DNA of 64,000 bases from Geomonas oryzisoli (GCF_018986915.1 NZ_CP076723.1:3133501-3197500); one strand, 5' to 3'; shown: positions 10,509 to 20,945, numbered from the stretch's first letter. Made by a program: numbers and translations. Notes: generated by a model not told the origin, from the sequence alone.

Positions 10509-10665
10509 GTTCAACGTTCAACGTTCAACGTTCAAAAGTCAGTTTGGGGACCGACTCCGCAGCTGTCTGTCCCCTCTCACCGTCCGCAGGTCCGCGTCCG
10601 CCGTTACGGAAACGCCCGAGCCGAAGCAGGGGCGTTTCGTAACGTCGAACGTTGAACGTTGAACG
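10509..10665. repeat. Composite heptamer-flanked inverted repeat element
   Basis: The left arm is four tandem heptamers of GTTCAAC type (10509-10536). The right arm is three of the complementary GTTGAAC type (10644-10664). Between them are a GGGGAC...GTCCCC palindrome (10546-10574) resembling the REP-like family A of this window and a second hairpin (10602-10617 with 10629-10644). A similar element is at 22541-22772. It fills the gap between lysC and cimA. Confidence 0.8.
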
Positions 10666-10671
10666 GGTTCT

Positions 10672-11889
10672 TTATTTCCCGGCCAGGCCGAAGGCGTCGT
10701 GCAGCACGCGGACGGCGAGTTCGGTGTACTTGGCGTCGACCACGACGGAGATCTTGATCTCGGAGGTGGAGATCATCTGGATGTTGATCCCCTCCTTGGC
10801 GAGCGCCTGGAACATGGTGGTGGCGACGCCGGCGTGGCTCCTCATGCCGAGGCCCACGATGGAGACCTTGGTGACGTTCTCGTCGGAGAGGACTTCCTTG
10901 GCGTGGATCGCCTCGGCGGTTTCCTTGGTTATGGTGAGCGCCTTCTTGAAGTCGGCCTGGGGCACGGTGAAGGTGAAGTCGGTGGAACCGGCCTCGCTCA
11001 CGTTCTGGACGATCATGTCGACGGAGATGTTGGCGTCGGAAAGCGGAGAGAGGATCTGGGCGGCGATCCCGGGCTTGTCCGGTACCTGCATGACGGCGAT
11101 TTTCACTTCATCCTTGGCGTAGGCGATACCCGAGACGAGCACTGCTTCCATTTCTTTATCCTCCTTGGTAACCATGGTTCCGAGATTTTCGTTGAAGCTC
11201 GAGCGGACGTGGACGTCGACGTTGTACTTGCTGGCGAACTCCACGGAGCGGATCTGCAGCACCTTCGCGCCGAGGCTGGCCAATTCCAGCATCTCCTCGT
11301 AGGAAATACGCTCGATCTTTTTGGCGTCCTTGCAGATGTTGGGGTCGGTGGTGTAGACGCCGTCCACGTCGGTGAAGATCTCGCAGACGTCGGCCTTCAA
11401 AGCCGCGGCGAGGGCTACCGCCGAGGTGTCGGAGCCGCCGCGCCCCAAGGTGGTGACGCTGCCGAACTCGTCCACGCCCTGGAAGCCGGCGACGATCAGA
11501 ATGGTCCCCTCTTTCAGGTCGGCGCGCATCTTCTTGTCGTCGATGCTTTCGATCCTGGCCTTGCTGTAGGAGGTATCGGTGAGGATGGGCACCTGGAAGC
11601 CGAGGTAGGACTTCGCCTTGTACCCCATGGCTTTCAGGCACATGGCCAACAGTGCGATGGAGACCTGCTCCCCAGCCGCAACAAGCACGTCATATTCACG
11701 GTTGTCCGGGAACTCGCACACCTCGTTGGCAAGCGCGACCAGCTTGTTGGTTTCGCCTGCCATGGCGGAGACAACCACCACCATGTCGTTGCCGGCGTCA
11801 TAGGTTTTTGCCACCCTCTTGGCGACGTTGCGAATTCGTTCGACGGACCCCATCGAGGTGCCGCCGTACTTTTGGACCACCAAAGCCAT
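10672..11889 (-). CDS. lysC: Aspartate kinase
   Basis: Aspartokinase phosphorylates L-aspartate, the entry to lysine, threonine and methionine synthesis. The 405 residues begin with the kinase signature [12 protein letters not shown] and include [18 protein letters not shown] near 150. Two C-terminal ACT domains (about 265-400) fit feedback inhibition. The length matches the monofunctional two-ACT class. GGAGG precedes the ATG by six bases. A promoter candidate lies at 11955-11982. The downstream composite repeat separates it from cimA. Confidence 0.96.
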   Translation of the reverse strand: MALVVQKYGGTSMGSVERIRNVAKRVAKTYDAGNDMVVVVSAMAGETNKLVALANEVCEFPDNREYDVLVAAGEQVSIALLAMCLKAMGYKAKSYLGFQVPILTDTSYSKARIESIDDKKMRADLKEGTILIVAGFQGVDEFGSVTTLGRGGSDTSAVALAAALKADVCEIFTDVDGVYTTDPNICKDAKKIERISYEEMLELASLGAKVLQIRSVEFASKYNVDVHVRSSFNENLGTMVTKEDKEMEAVLVSGIAYAKDEVKIAVMQVPDKPGIAAQILSPLSDANISVDMIVQNVSEAGSTDFTFTVPQADFKKALTITKETAEAIHAKEVLSDENVTKVSIVGLGMRSHAGVATTMFQALAKEGINIQMISTSEIKISVVVDAKYTELAVRVLHDAFGLAGK

Positions 11890-11954
11890 GTCAGTCCTCC
11901 TTGTACTCTACTGATTGATCCACCCGGAGCGTAATCCCGGCGGTAGGAACCACT

Positions 11955-11982
11955 TTATTAGCACATTAGCGTGTACGGTCAA
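11955..11982 (-). promoter_or_regulatory. Candidate sigma-70 promoter of lysC
   Basis: TTGACC (11977-11982) and TAATAA (11955-11960) are spaced by 16 bp, giving a leader of about 60 nt. Confidence 0.5.
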
Positions 11983-12054
11983 AACATTTTTTTAAGTAAT
12001 CACGGCCAAGATAGCCTATTTCTTCATTTTTCAGGTCCGTCCTGTTTACAGTAT

Positions 12055-12092
12055 AAAAAAACGCCCCTCCTCGTTGAGAGAAAGGGGCGTTT
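12055..12092 (-). terminator. Rho-independent terminator after tsaE
   Basis: Ten-bp arms (12059-12068 with 12083-12092) extend inward with further pairing and are followed by a T run on the minus strand at 12055-12061. It lies about 75 bp past the tsaE stop and probably ends the xseB-to-tsaE operon. Confidence 0.88.
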
Positions 12093-12166
12093 GCTTCAAA
12101 AGGGGATCTCGATTGGAAGCGCCGTGCAACCCGCTGTTTGAATCATGAGCGGCGCTGTGCCGGTCG

Positions 12167-12628
12167 CTATGCCAGAACCGCTTCGGCCAGTACCCGCGCG
12201 CGCGGCCCGGAGGCGTCGAAACAGACGGAACGCTCGTCGACCCCGGCGTGATTCAGGGTGACGGTGAGGAGGTCGGCGGGCAGATCCTCCTCGAGCCGCT
12301 CGGCCCACTCCACGACGCAGGCGCCGTCTCCGGAGAAGTATTCGTCGAAGCCGAGGGTTTCAACGTCGTGCGCCCCCTCCAGCCGGTACAGGTCGAAATG
12401 GTACAGCGGAATGCGCCCATCGTAGATATTGAGGATGGTGTAGGTGGGACTGGTCACCGGGGTCTCCGGGTCCACCTCAAGCCCGAGCGCAATCCCCTTG
12501 GCGAACTGGGTCTTGCCGGCACCCAGGTCCCCCACCAGGGCGACGAAATCCCCCGGCTGCAACAACCGCCCGAGCCTCGCTCCCAACGCTACCGTTTCTT
12601 CCTGGCTCTTGGTCAACACGCAGGACAT
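12167..12628 (-). CDS. tsaE: tRNA threonylcarbamoyladenosine biosynthesis ATPase TsaE
   Basis: TsaE is the small ATPase that drives the TsaB-TsaD complex in t6A37 modification of tRNAs reading ANN codons. The 153 residues are typical. The P-loop GDLGAGKT is near residue 33, and VTSPTYTILN and YHFDLYRLE are family motifs. It begins 8 bp after the CBS-domain gene and is the last gene before a strong terminator. Confidence 0.95.
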   Translation of the reverse strand: MSCVLTKSQEETVALGARLGRLLQPGDFVALVGDLGAGKTQFAKGIALGLEVDPETPVTSPTYTILNIYDGRIPLYHFDLYRLEGAHDVETLGFDEYFSGDGACVVEWAERLEEDLPADLLTVTLNHAGVDERSVCFDASGPRARVLAEAVLA

Positions 12629-12636
12629 CCGGCCGC

Positions 12637-13086
12637 CTAGGCGATCATGGTGCGCACCATGTCGATGCGCCCGATGATGCCGACCACGCGGCGCCCTTCC
12701 ACGACCGGCACGGCCTGGACCTTCTTCTGCGTCATGATCTCGGCAACGTCGGAGACCGGCGCCTCCGGCCCCACGCTGGCGACCTCCTCGGAATAAATAT
12801 CACCGACGGTCTGGCCGGTCATCTTCTGCAGCTCCTTCTCGAAGCGCTTGTCGCTCTCGAGGTAGATGACCCAGTCGAAGATGGAGATGACGGTCGGGAT
12901 GTGCAGCGGTTTGTCCTGCTCGATCAGGTCGCTTTCCGAGACGATTCCTACCAGGAGCCCTTCGTCGTCCACCACGGGGACGCTGGAGATGCGGCGCTCG
13001 GCGAAGAGCTTGGCGAGATCCCTGACGGTGGTGTCGCGGCGCACGGTGATGACGTCTGTGGTCATGATCTCTTTTGCTTTCATCAT
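12637..13086 (-). CDS. Two-CBS-domain protein
   Basis: This 149-residue protein is made of a pair of CBS domains (about 5-60 and 92-147), with ISSVPVVDDEGLLVGIVSESD and VQAVPVVEGRRVVGIIGRID as the diagnostic strands. Such stand-alone Bateman modules bind adenine nucleotides and often act as energy or redox sensors. GGGAG lies seven bases before the ATG at 13086. An ATG at 13092 would overlap the nnr stop and is the alternative. The partner protein is unknown. A longer open frame upstream is antisense noise from nnr. Confidence 0.85.
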   Translation of the reverse strand: MMKAKEIMTTDVITVRRDTTVRDLAKLFAERRISSVPVVDDEGLLVGIVSESDLIEQDKPLHIPTVISIFDWVIYLESDKRFEKELQKMTGQTVGDIYSEEVASVGPEAPVSDVAEIMTQKKVQAVPVVEGRRVVGIIGRIDMVRTMIA

Positions 13087-13088
13087 GG

Positions 13089-14663
13089 TCATTCTCCCTG
13101 TTGATGGTTCGTTGCGGTGGTTCGGGACGCGGCCAGGCTCGCCAGCGCCACGGGGAGCATCTCCTGCACGTCGGTGGCGCTCATCCCTTGGGTGCCCATC
13201 GGCTCCACAAGGAAGTCGGCTGAATGGCCGTGGACAAAGGCGCCCAATTGGCAGGCGGCGAAAGGATGATACCCCTGCCCCAGGAATGCGGCGACCACGC
13301 CGGTCAGGACGTCGCCCATGCCGCCGGTGGCCATGCCCGGATTGCCGCTGCCGTTCACGGCGATGCTTCCGTCGGGCGCGGCGATGATGCTGCGCGCCCC
13401 TTTGAGGATCAGGTATACCCGGTACCTGGTAGCGAAGGCGCGGGCGCAGCCGATGCGGTCCGCCTCCACCTCCGGCACCGAACACCCCACCAGGCGCGCC
13501 ATCTCCCCCGGGTGCGGAGTGAGCACGGTGACGCGGTCCTGCCGGGCCGGCAGCAGTTCGGGCTTGAGCGCCACGGCGTTCAGCCCGTCGGCGTCCAGGA
13601 CCAGCGGCTTGTCGAGCGCGGCAAGGAGCGAATGCACCAGGTAGACGGTAGAGGGGGCGGTGCCGATCCCCGGTCCCAGCGCGACCACGTCGCGGATAGC
13701 TGCGGCGGCGAGGATGTCGGCGAGAGAACCCGCCCTCAGGTACCCGGCCTCTTCCGGCCCGATCGGTATGGTCATCGCCTCGGTCGTCTTCTGTTCCAGT
13801 ATCGGGTTCAGCGCGGCAGGCACGGCGAGGGTCACAAGGCCCGCCCCGGCGCGCTGCGCACTGTTGGCCGCCATAGCCGCGGCCCCGGTCTTGCCGGTGC
13901 TGCCGGCGACGATGAGGCAGTGGCCGCCGCTCCCCTTGTGGGCGGTGGCGGACCGGGGGCGAAAGAGCCCGGCCGCGCAGGCGAGGTCGACGAATTCCAC
14001 CCCTTCCGCCTCGGCGACCACCGCGTCCGGCATGCCGATGTCGGCCACGACCAACCGCCCGCACAGGTCGGCGCCCGGGTAAAGTACGTTGCCCAATTTC
14101 GCCAGCGCGAAGGTGACGGTGATATCGGCGCGCACCGCGCGCCCCAGCACCTTTCCGGTGGCGGCGTCCACGCCCGAGGGGATGTCGACGGAAACCACCG
14201 GCACCCCGGCGGCGTTGATCATATCGATAGCCTCGCCGTAGACCCCGGTTACCTCGCTGTTCATGCCGGTGCCAAGCAGGGCGTCCACGATCACGGTGGC
14301 GCCTTGAAGCAGACCCTCCGCCCCGGCGAGCCCCTGCGGCACGCTCCGGACGGTTCCGGGGGCCAGGCGCGCGAGGTTCGCCGCCGCATCCCCGCCCACC
14401 GCCTCTGGCGCGGCCAGAAGCAGCACCGGGGCTTCCCAGCCACGCTCCGCGAGGAGCCTCGAGATCACGAAGCCGTCGCCGCCGTTGTTCCCCTTGCCCG
14501 CCACGATAACGGCACGCCGCGCGTCCTGCTCACCGAAGGCCTCCTCGATGACGTCGGCGCAGCCCCGTCCGGCCCGTTCCATGAGCTCCACCCCCGGCAC
14601 GCCGAACTCGCCGATGGCCCGTCGATCCATAAGCTGCATGACCTGTCCGCTCACGACCTTCAT
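13089..14663 (-). CDS. nnr: Bifunctional NAD(P)H-hydrate epimerase / ADP-dependent dehydratase
   Basis: This enzyme repairs hydrated NADH and NADPH. The 524 residues fuse an N-terminal epimerase (about 1-215, with VAGKGNNGGDGFVISRLL) to a C-terminal ADP-dependent dehydratase (about 230-510). The dehydratase shows the signature NGSGNPGMATGGMGDVLTG and LTPHPGEMARL. Its ATG directly follows the acpS stop with no gap, and its end touches the CBS gene, indicating one transcript. Confidence 0.95.
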   Translation of the reverse strand: MKVVSGQVMQLMDRRAIGEFGVPGVELMERAGRGCADVIEEAFGEQDARRAVIVAGKGNNGGDGFVISRLLAERGWEAPVLLLAAPEAVGGDAAANLARLAPGTVRSVPQGLAGAEGLLQGATVIVDALLGTGMNSEVTGVYGEAIDMINAAGVPVVSVDIPSGVDAATGKVLGRAVRADITVTFALAKLGNVLYPGADLCGRLVVADIGMPDAVVAEAEGVEFVDLACAAGLFRPRSATAHKGSGGHCLIVAGSTGKTGAAAMAANSAQRAGAGLVTLAVPAALNPILEQKTTEAMTIPIGPEEAGYLRAGSLADILAAAAIRDVVALGPGIGTAPSTVYLVHSLLAALDKPLVLDADGLNAVALKPELLPARQDRVTVLTPHPGEMARLVGCSVPEVEADRIGCARAFATRYRVYLILKGARSIIAAPDGSIAVNGSGNPGMATGGMGDVLTGVVAAFLGQGYHPFAACQLGAFVHGHSADFLVEPMGTQGMSATDVQEMLPVALASLAASRTTATNHQQGE

Positions 14664-15041
14664 CTAGCGCTCCAGTACCACCATGGCCACGGCGCAACCG
14701 GCGTCGTGCGAAAGCGACAGGAAACAGGAGCAAAGCCCCGCCTCCCGGAACAACGCATCGGCCCGACCGGTAAGCCGCAGCGTCGGCTTGCCCAGGGCGT
14801 CGTTCACCACTTCCATGTCCTGCCAGGAAATGCCGTCACGCAGCCCCGTTCCCAAAGCCTTCAAAAAGGCCTCTTTGGCGGCGAAACGTAAGGCATAGTG
14901 CTGCGCGGAAAGCTTCTTGGCGGAGCAGTAAGCTATCTCCCCCTGCGTGAAGATGCGCTGGAACAAGGCGTCGTTTCCCTGTTTCAGGAACTTCTCGAAG
15001 CGGGCTATCTCCACTATGTCAACGCCGGTACCGTAAATCAA
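14664..15041 (-). CDS. acpS: Holo-[acyl-carrier-protein] synthase
   Basis: AcpS transfers 4'-phosphopantetheine from CoA to the acyl carrier protein. The 125 residues carry the two family motifs, [13 protein letters not shown] at the start and [15 protein letters not shown] near residue 52. [15 protein letters not shown] is near the end. The start codon is TTG at 15041, with GGGAG five bases upstream. It sits 75 bp after the TPR/peptidase gene and abuts nnr. Confidence 0.94.
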   Translation of the reverse strand: MIYGTGVDIVEIARFEKFLKQGNDALFQRIFTQGEIAYCSAKKLSAQHYALRFAAKEAFLKALGTGLRDGISWQDMEVVNDALGKPTLRLTGRADALFREAGLCSCFLSLSHDAGCAVAMVVLER

Positions 15042-15116
15042 GAAAGCTCCCTTTTGTTGCCTCGCAGCCCACCTGCGCTACTGCCATAGCGGCTGCCCTG
15101 ACTGATACTATACCAC

Positions 15117-16358
15117 TCACTGTCCTTCGCTGCCCTGCCCCGCTGCCGGCAGTGATTCACGCCACTCGCGCATCACGCCGTCCAAGTCCAGCGCGTAATC
15201 AGCCAGCGCCTTTGACACGGCCTTGTTCATGTCCGCACGCTCCCCCAAGTGCTTCAGGATCTCTTGCACGGCATACCAGCCGTAGCGCTGCACCATGAAA
15301 CTGGTCATCGAAAAGCTCTGCTGGTACGCCATCCAGGCCTGCGCACCTCCCATACCGCTGAAGCCACGGGAGAGATCGGCCAGCGGCAACAGGTGTTTAT
15401 CCGCGGCACCGGTCAACGGCGGGAGCTTGGGCGCGAACAGTTTGCGACCCTCGATCTCGGCAAGCCCCTCGTTGAACCAGGTGGGGACGTTGCCGTGGGT
15501 GAGCTCCGCCACCAATACGTGGGTGAACTCATGGAAGATGATGGCGCGCAGCTGCGGCGTGACCTCGGTGAGGCCTCCCACCGGCAGGCGGATCTTGCCG
15601 TCGTAGAGCCCCCCGGACCAGTCCGGGCCGGCGGTGACGCTGCTGTAATCCTTCTTGGTGTAGAGGAGCACCGGGATCCGGGTGGTCGGAAAACGCCCGA
15701 GATCTGAGCCGACCGTATTGTAGGCGCTCTCCAGTGCGTCCAGCACCTGGCCGGAAAGCCCGGGAGGGAGCTCGGCGTCGAAACTGAGGTCGAACATGGA
15801 GCTGTACCCCTTGTCCATCCTCGATTCAACGGGCAGCTCGCGCTCGGCCTTCTCGATCAACCCGGCCAGCACCTTGTTGGCGGGATCCAGCTCCTTCGCC
15901 CGCCGCCAGAGTTCCAGCGCGCCGGGAAGGTCGCCGGTGTCGTAGCTGATCTTGCCGAGGTAGACCAGAGGCTCGCTCCCCTCCCCTGCCTGGAGCAGTT
16001 CACTCCGCGCCGCGGCGTAATCCTTGTTGAGGTACAAGGCGATGCCGTGCATGAGAACCAGTTCCTTGCTGTCGGGGATGAGTTCGTGGGACTGCCGGAA
16101 GTTTTCCGCCGCCTGGGCGTAACGTCCCGCCTGCAGGTCGCGCTTGGCGAGCTCGCTGTAGGTGAAGGCCAGCTGGTGCTTGAGCTCCTGGTCGTAGGGA
16201 AAGCGTGAGGTCGCCGCCTTCAGCTCCTCGATCGCCTGGACGAAGTCCCCCTTGGCGATCAGTTGCTGCGCTTTGGCGCCATAGGTGAGAGGATCGGCGG
16301 CGAGAGCGGTGCCGGCGTACAGAAGCAGGGCGAGAAGCAGCGCGCGGCGGTCAGGCAT
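15117..16358 (-). CDS. Secreted TPR protein with gluzincin-type peptidase domain
   Basis: The 413-residue protein has a signal peptide (about 1-21, ending GTALAAD) and then several tetratricopeptide repeats (about 25-170). A C-terminal peptidase-MA-like domain follows. The metal site is visible as HEFTH at 276-280 with a downstream glutamate at 297 in TWFNEGLAE. This points to an extracytoplasmic zinc peptidase with a protein-interaction module. The start overlaps the dxs stop by 8 bp. The substrate is unknown and the placement in an isoprenoid/cofactor operon is not obviously functional. Confidence 0.8.
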   Translation of the reverse strand: MPDRRALLLALLLYAGTALAADPLTYGAKAQQLIAKGDFVQAIEELKAATSRFPYDQELKHQLAFTYSELAKRDLQAGRYAQAAENFRQSHELIPDSKELVLMHGIALYLNKDYAAARSELLQAGEGSEPLVYLGKISYDTGDLPGALELWRRAKELDPANKVLAGLIEKAERELPVESRMDKGYSSMFDLSFDAELPPGLSGQVLDALESAYNTVGSDLGRFPTTRIPVLLYTKKDYSSVTAGPDWSGGLYDGKIRLPVGGLTEVTPQLRAIIFHEFTHVLVAELTHGNVPTWFNEGLAEIEGRKLFAPKLPPLTGAADKHLLPLADLSRGFSGMGGAQAWMAYQQSFSMTSFMVQRYGWYAVQEILKHLGERADMNKAVSKALADYALDLDGVMREWRESLPAAGQGSEGQ

Positions 16359-18288
16359 GCGGCTGTTCCGGGACGGCCGGCTGTTCCAACCGCTTGGCCG
16401 GCGCGGAGGCCCGGCGCCCTTGGCAGGCCTCGCGGACGGAACGGGCGATACCGGCGGCGTCGAGACCGTAGGCGGCCTTGAGATCGGCCTGTTCCCCCTG
16501 CTCCACGAAAGAGTCCGGATACCCCAGGCGGATCACCCGCACCCCGGTCATATCGTGCTCCTCGAGCAGTTCCAGGATGGCGGTGCCGAAGCCCCCCTGG
16601 ACCACGTTGTCTTCCACCGTGATCAAAAGGCCGGTCCGTGCCAGCTCCAGGATGAGTTCGGTATCGAGCGGCTTCACGAAGCGGGCGTTCATGACGGCGA
16701 CCTCGATCCCTTCTTCGGCGAGGGCCGCCGCTGCCTGCCGGGCCGACTCGACCATGGTGCCGACCGCGAGGATGGCGCCGTCCTTGCCGTCCCGCAAGCG
16801 CTCCCCTTTGCCCACGGCGAGCGGGGTGAGGATCTGGTCCATCGGGACGCCCAGGCCGTTACCGCGCGGGTAGCGCAGCGCCGCCGGACCGTCCAGGGAG
16901 AGAGCGGTCACCAGCATGTGCTGCAACTCGTTCTCGTCCTTGGGGGCCATGATCGTGAGGCCGGGGACCGCGCGCAGGTAGGAAAGGTCGAAGACGCCGT
17001 GGTGGGTGGGGCCGTCGCTGCCGACCACGCCGGCGCGGTCGATGGCGAACACCACAGGGAGATCCTGCAGGCAGACGTCGTGGCAGAGCTGGTCGAAGCC
17101 GCGCTGCAGGAACGAGGAATAGAGGGCGACCACCGGCTTGAATCCTTCGGCGGCGAGCCCGGCCGCGAAGGTGACCGCGTGCTGCTCCGCGATCCCCACG
17201 TCGAAGAAGCGCTCGGGGAACTCCTTGGCGAAAGGGGTGAGCCCGGTGCCGTCGGGCATGGCGGCGGTTATGGCGACGACGCGGTCGTCCTCTTGCGCCA
17301 GCCGCTTGATGGTCTGCCCGAAAACGCCGGTATAGGAGGCAGCGCCCCCCTTCCCCTTGTGCACCTTGCCGGTCTTGATGTCGAACGGGCCGACGCCGTG
17401 GAACAGCGAGGGGTTGGCCTCGGCGGGGGGATACCCCTTCCCTTTCCTGGTCAGCACGTGGATCAGCACCGCGTCGTCGAAGCGCTTCACGTTCTCCAGC
17501 GTTTCCAGGAGTTTCGGGATGTCATGGCCGTCGATGGGGCCGATGTACTCGAAGCCGAAGGCCTCGAACAGCATTCCGGGCGTGAACAGGGTCTTCAGCG
17601 ACTCCTCAGCCCGCTTGGCGATCTTCAGCACCGACCTGCCGAACATGGGGACCCCCTCCAGGAACGCCTCCAGGTCCTTCTTGGCGCGGTGCACGTACTC
17701 GCTGGTGATGGTCCGGGAGAGGAGGTTCGAGAGGGCGCCGACGTTCTCGGAGATGGACATCTCGTTGTCGTTGAGGATCACCACCAGGTCCTTGTTCAGC
17801 TCGCCCGCGTGGTTAAGCCCCTCGAAGGCGAGGCCGCCGGTCATGGCGCCGTCGCCGATCACCGCCAGCACCTTGTTGCGCGCCTTCTTCAGGTCGCGTC
17901 CCACGGCGAAGCCGACCCCGGCGGAGATGGAGGTGGAGGAGTGCCCGACATCGAAACAGTCGTGGGGCGACTCGACCCGCTTGGGGAAGCCGCTGATCCC
18001 CCCCTGGGTGCGCAGGGTGCCGAAGCGGTCCTTCCTGCCGGTCAAAAGCTTGTGGGCATAGGCCTGGTGCCCGACATCCCAGACGATCTTGTCCTTGGGG
18101 GAATCAAAGACCCGGTGCAGCGCGATGGTGAGTTCGACGACACCCAGGCTCGGGGCCACGTGGCCGCCGTTGGCGGAGCAGGTCTCGATGATGCGCGTGC
18201 GCAGCTCCTGGGCGAGCGTCTCCAGCTCGCGCAGCGAGAGCGCCTTCAGTTGACTCGGGTCGGTGATGCCGTCAAGGATGCTAGGCAT
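16351..18288 (-). CDS. dxs: 1-deoxy-D-xylulose-5-phosphate synthase
   Basis: DXS condenses pyruvate and glyceraldehyde 3-phosphate in the first step of the MEP isoprenoid pathway, using thiamine diphosphate. The 645 residues include [15 protein letters not shown], the TPP motif [15 protein letters not shown] and the transketolase-type [16 protein letters not shown]. Length and order are standard. Its ATG directly follows the ispA stop, with AAGGAAAT as ribosome site, so the two prenyl-synthesis enzymes are co-translated. The C-terminal tail after about residue 620 is Ala/Pro-rich and probably disordered. Confidence 0.96.
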   Translation of the reverse strand: MPSILDGITDPSQLKALSLRELETLAQELRTRIIETCSANGGHVAPSLGVVELTIALHRVFDSPKDKIVWDVGHQAYAHKLLTGRKDRFGTLRTQGGISGFPKRVESPHDCFDVGHSSTSISAGVGFAVGRDLKKARNKVLAVIGDGAMTGGLAFEGLNHAGELNKDLVVILNDNEMSISENVGALSNLLSRTITSEYVHRAKKDLEAFLEGVPMFGRSVLKIAKRAEESLKTLFTPGMLFEAFGFEYIGPIDGHDIPKLLETLENVKRFDDAVLIHVLTRKGKGYPPAEANPSLFHGVGPFDIKTGKVHKGKGGAASYTGVFGQTIKRLAQEDDRVVAITAAMPDGTGLTPFAKEFPERFFDVGIAEQHAVTFAAGLAAEGFKPVVALYSSFLQRGFDQLCHDVCLQDLPVVFAIDRAGVVGSDGPTHHGVFDLSYLRAVPGLTIMAPKDENELQHMLVTALSLDGPAALRYPRGNGLGVPMDQILTPLAVGKGERLRDGKDGAILAVGTMVESARQAAAALAEEGIEVAVMNARFVKPLDTELILELARTGLLITVEDNVVQGGFGTAILELLEEHDMTGVRVIRLGYPDSFVEQGEQADLKAAYGLDAAGIARSVREACQGRRASAPAKRLEQPAVPEQPHA

Positions 18289-19173
18289 TTACGATTTCCT
18301 TTTCACGATGTACGAGGCGATGGCGCGCAGCGGCTCGGCCCGCTCGTCGAACGAAGAGAGCGCGTCGAGGGCGATCTGCACCAGCTCCTGGGCCCGGGCC
18401 TTGGAGGCCTCCAGCCCCATCAGCGCCGGGTAGGTCGCCTTACCTCTGGCCTGGTCGCTGCCGGCGTCCTTGCCCAGCTCCTCCGTGGTCCCCTCGACGT
18501 CGAGGATGTCGTCGGCGATCTGGAAGGCGAGGCCGATGGCGTCGGCGTAGCGGGTCAGCGACTTGAACTGCTCCTCGCTCGCCCCCCCCAGGATGGCGCC
18601 ACAGCGCACCGAGGCGCGGATCAGGGCGCCGGTCTTGTGGGTGTGGATGTAGGAGAGCGTGGCAATGTCGACGTCGTGACGCCCCTCGCTTTCCATGTCG
18701 ACCACCTGACCGCCCACCATGCCGCGCGAACCGGAAGCGACGGCGATCTCCTGGATCACCCTGAGCCGTGCAGCGGGGTCGCCGCCGGTGCCGTTGGAGA
18801 GCAGGATGAAGGCCTCGGTAAGGAGGGCGTCGCCGGCCAGGATGGCGGTCGCCTCACCATATACTTTATGGTTGGTCGGGTTGCCCCTGCGGAAGTCGTC
18901 GTTATCCATGGCGGGAAGGTCGTCATGGATCAGGGAGTAGGTGTGAATCATCTCCATGGCGCAAGCCGCGGGCATGACCGCATCGGCGGAGCCGCCGACC
19001 GCCTCGCAGGCCGCCAGCATGAGCACCGGCCGTACGCGTTTGCCACCGGCGAAGACCGAGTAGCGCATGGCGCTGTGCAGGGATGCCGGCAGTTCCTTGG
19101 CATCGGGAAGGTAGCGCTCCAGCGCCTGGTCGACCAGCTGGCACTTCTGCTTCAGGTATTCCTTAAGATCCAT
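18289..19173 (-). CDS. ispA: Geranyltranstransferase / farnesyl diphosphate synthase
   Basis: This all-alpha prenyltransferase condenses IPP with DMAPP and GPP to farnesyl diphosphate. The 294 residues carry both aspartate-rich motifs, DDLPAMD near residue 85 and DDILD near 225, plus GGKRVRPVL. The two-residue insertion in the first motif is the bacterial type. It lies between xseB and dxs, an order common in bacteria. Product length cannot be fixed from sequence alone, but FPP is most likely. Confidence 0.94.
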   Translation of the reverse strand: MDLKEYLKQKCQLVDQALERYLPDAKELPASLHSAMRYSVFAGGKRVRPVLMLAACEAVGGSADAVMPAACAMEMIHTYSLIHDDLPAMDNDDFRRGNPTNHKVYGEATAILAGDALLTEAFILLSNGTGGDPAARLRVIQEIAVASGSRGMVGGQVVDMESEGRHDVDIATLSYIHTHKTGALIRASVRCGAILGGASEEQFKSLTRYADAIGLAFQIADDILDVEGTTEELGKDAGSDQARGKATYPALMGLEASKARAQELVQIALDALSSFDERAEPLRAIASYIVKRKS

Positions 19174-19228
19174 GTGATGGTCTCACTTTCGATGTAGTGG
19201 TGTGGAAGATCTGCCGCGGACGCGGGTG

Positions 19229-19456
19229 CTACTCCTCCTCTTCGAAGGGCCTGGTGGCGAGGCTGCCGTCGCGCTGCTTGATGAGCAGTTCGACCCGCCG
19301 CTCGGCCTCGTTGAGCTTCTTCGAGCAGAAGGCGGAATACTTCACCCCCTCCTCGAACGCCTTCAGGGAATCCTCCAGGGAAAGCTCCCCCCCTTCCAGC
19401 TTCTTCACGACGTCCTCGAGCTTCTTCAGTGCGGTCTCGAACTTCTCAACGGCCAT
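19229..19456 (-). CDS. xseB: Exodeoxyribonuclease VII small subunit
   Basis: XseB is the small helical subunit of exonuclease VII, which degrades single-stranded DNA with XseA. The 75 residues show the family core FETALKKLEDVVKKLEGGEL and an acidic tail. It is the first gene of the downstream cluster. A near-consensus promoter overlaps the end of xseA just upstream. Confidence 0.93.
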   Translation of the reverse strand: MAVEKFETALKKLEDVVKKLEGGELSLEDSLKAFEEGVKYSAFCSKKLNEAERRVELLIKQRDGSLATRPFEEEE

Positions 19457-19531
19457 GCCAACCTCGTGTCCGGGTACTGCCGCGACGGATTAGAAGCGCC
19501 GCCGCGTTTAATTATTAAAAAGTGATCGCCT

Positions 19532-19559
19532 ATTATACCGATCGCTCTGGAGCCGTCAA
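19532..19559 (-). promoter_or_regulatory. Sigma-70 promoter for xseB-ispA-dxs and downstream genes
   Basis: TTGACG (19554-19559) and a perfect TATAAT (19532-19537) are spaced by 16 bp. The -10 box includes the xseA stop codon, so the promoter is embedded in the end of the upstream gene. Confidence 0.75.
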
Positions 19560-20909
19560 GGATTCACTCTCCCCGCGGCACTTGTCCACCGTGCACAGGG
19601 CGAAACCGGCGGCGAAGGAGAGTTCCAGCCGGTCGCCGGGGGCCAGTTGACGGAAGGAGGTGATCACCGAGCGGCCGGGGAGCTTGCGGGCGATGCTGTA
19701 GCCGCGGGAGAGTGTGGCGAGCGGGGAGACGGCGTTGAGGGTGCCAGTGGCAAGGCCGACCGTCTCGGCGGCGCAGGCCAGGCGCCGGGTCATGGCGTGG
19801 TCCAGGCGCAGCGACAGCGTCGAGAGCCGTTCCGCGTTGCGCTGCAGGGTAAGCGCGGGACTCTGGCGGGCCAGACGCGCAGAGAGAGTGACGATACGCT
19901 CCGAGGCGTCGTCGAGGATCAGTCCCGCCTCCCGCACCAGGCGGGCGTCCAGCGAGTCGACCCGCTGCGCGAGGTGGCCGAGGATGCGGCTCGGATCGGT
20001 GACGGCGCGGCTCATCGCCGTCACCAGCGCGCGCGAGCGCTCCAGGCGGCGCAGCTGTGCGACCTGGAGCCGGTGGGTGAGCGCCTCCACCGTCGCGGTC
20101 AGCTCCTGCTTGCTCTGCACCACCAGTTCCGCCGCGGCGGACGGGGTGGCGGCGCGCAGGTCGGCAACGAAGTCGGCGATGGTGAAGTCGATCTCGTGCC
20201 CCACCGCGGAGATTACCGGAACCGTGGATTTATGAATGGCCCGCGCCACCACCTCCTCGTTGAAGGCCCAGAGATCCTCCAGCGAGCCGCCGCCGCGGCC
20301 GACGATCATGACGTCGACGTTGCCGGCGCGATTCAGGTCGGCGATGGCCGCGGCGATTTCCTGGGCCGCCCCCTCCCCCTGGACCCGCACCGGTGCGATC
20401 AAAAGTTCCACGTTGGCGAAGCGGCGGGAAAGCACGGTGAGGATGTCGCGGATGGCGGCGCCGGTGGGAGAAGTGACCACGCCGATCTTGCGCGGGAGTT
20501 TCGGGATCTCGCGCTTGTGCAGCTCCGAGAAGAGCCCCTCCTTGGCGAGGCGTTCCTTCAACTGGATGAAGGCCATCTGCAGGCCGCCGATCCCCTGCGG
20601 TTCCATGGTGTCGACCGAGAGCTGGTACTCGCCGCGCGGCTCGAACAGGGTCATGCGGGCGCGCACGAGGACGCGCATCCCGTCGCGGGGGGTGAACTTC
20701 AGCGTGCGGAAGGCGCCGCGGAACATGACGCAGCGGATCTGGGCTCCGGGGTCCTTGAGGGTGAAGTAGCAGTGTCCGGACTGGGGGCAAGCAAGGTTGG
20801 AGATCTCCCCCTCGACCCAGACCTGGTCGAAGTTCTCCTCCAGGAGGCCGCGCACCAGCGCCGTCAGCGCGCTCACCGTGAGGACCCGCCGTTCCTTGAA
20901 AAGTTGCAT
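19533..20909 (-). CDS. xseA: Exodeoxyribonuclease VII large subunit
   Basis: XseA is the catalytic subunit of exonuclease VII. The 458 residues contain an N-terminal OB-fold (about 5-100) and the catalytic region with [31 protein letters not shown] and [21 protein letters not shown] long coiled-coil helix follows, with a C-terminal GYSIAR segment. A 76-bp gap separates it from xseB, which has its own promoter. Confidence 0.95.
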   Translation of the reverse strand: MQLFKERRVLTVSALTALVRGLLEENFDQVWVEGEISNLACPQSGHCYFTLKDPGAQIRCVMFRGAFRTLKFTPRDGMRVLVRARMTLFEPRGEYQLSVDTMEPQGIGGLQMAFIQLKERLAKEGLFSELHKREIPKLPRKIGVVTSPTGAAIRDILTVLSRRFANVELLIAPVRVQGEGAAQEIAAAIADLNRAGNVDVMIVGRGGGSLEDLWAFNEEVVARAIHKSTVPVISAVGHEIDFTIADFVADLRAATPSAAAELVVQSKQELTATVEALTHRLQVAQLRRLERSRALVTAMSRAVTDPSRILGHLAQRVDSLDARLVREAGLILDDASERIVTLSARLARQSPALTLQRNAERLSTLSLRLDHAMTRRLACAAETVGLATGTLNAVSPLATLSRGYSIARKLPGRSVITSFRQLAPGDRLELSFAAGFALCTVDKCRGESESLTAPERSV

Positions 20910-20945
20910 ACGCTACCTCAAAGTCAAAAGCAAACAACGTCAAAA

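Noticed and set aside
10509-10665. Heptamer repeats as a CRISPR or origin-type iteron
   Set aside because: The heptamers are directly tandem without spacers, and no replication or Cas gene is nearby.
12637-14064. A 475-codon frame joining an Arg-rich region to the CBS domains
   Set aside because: The first two thirds are an out-of-frame reading of nnr. The CBS gene has its own ribosome site and start near 13086.
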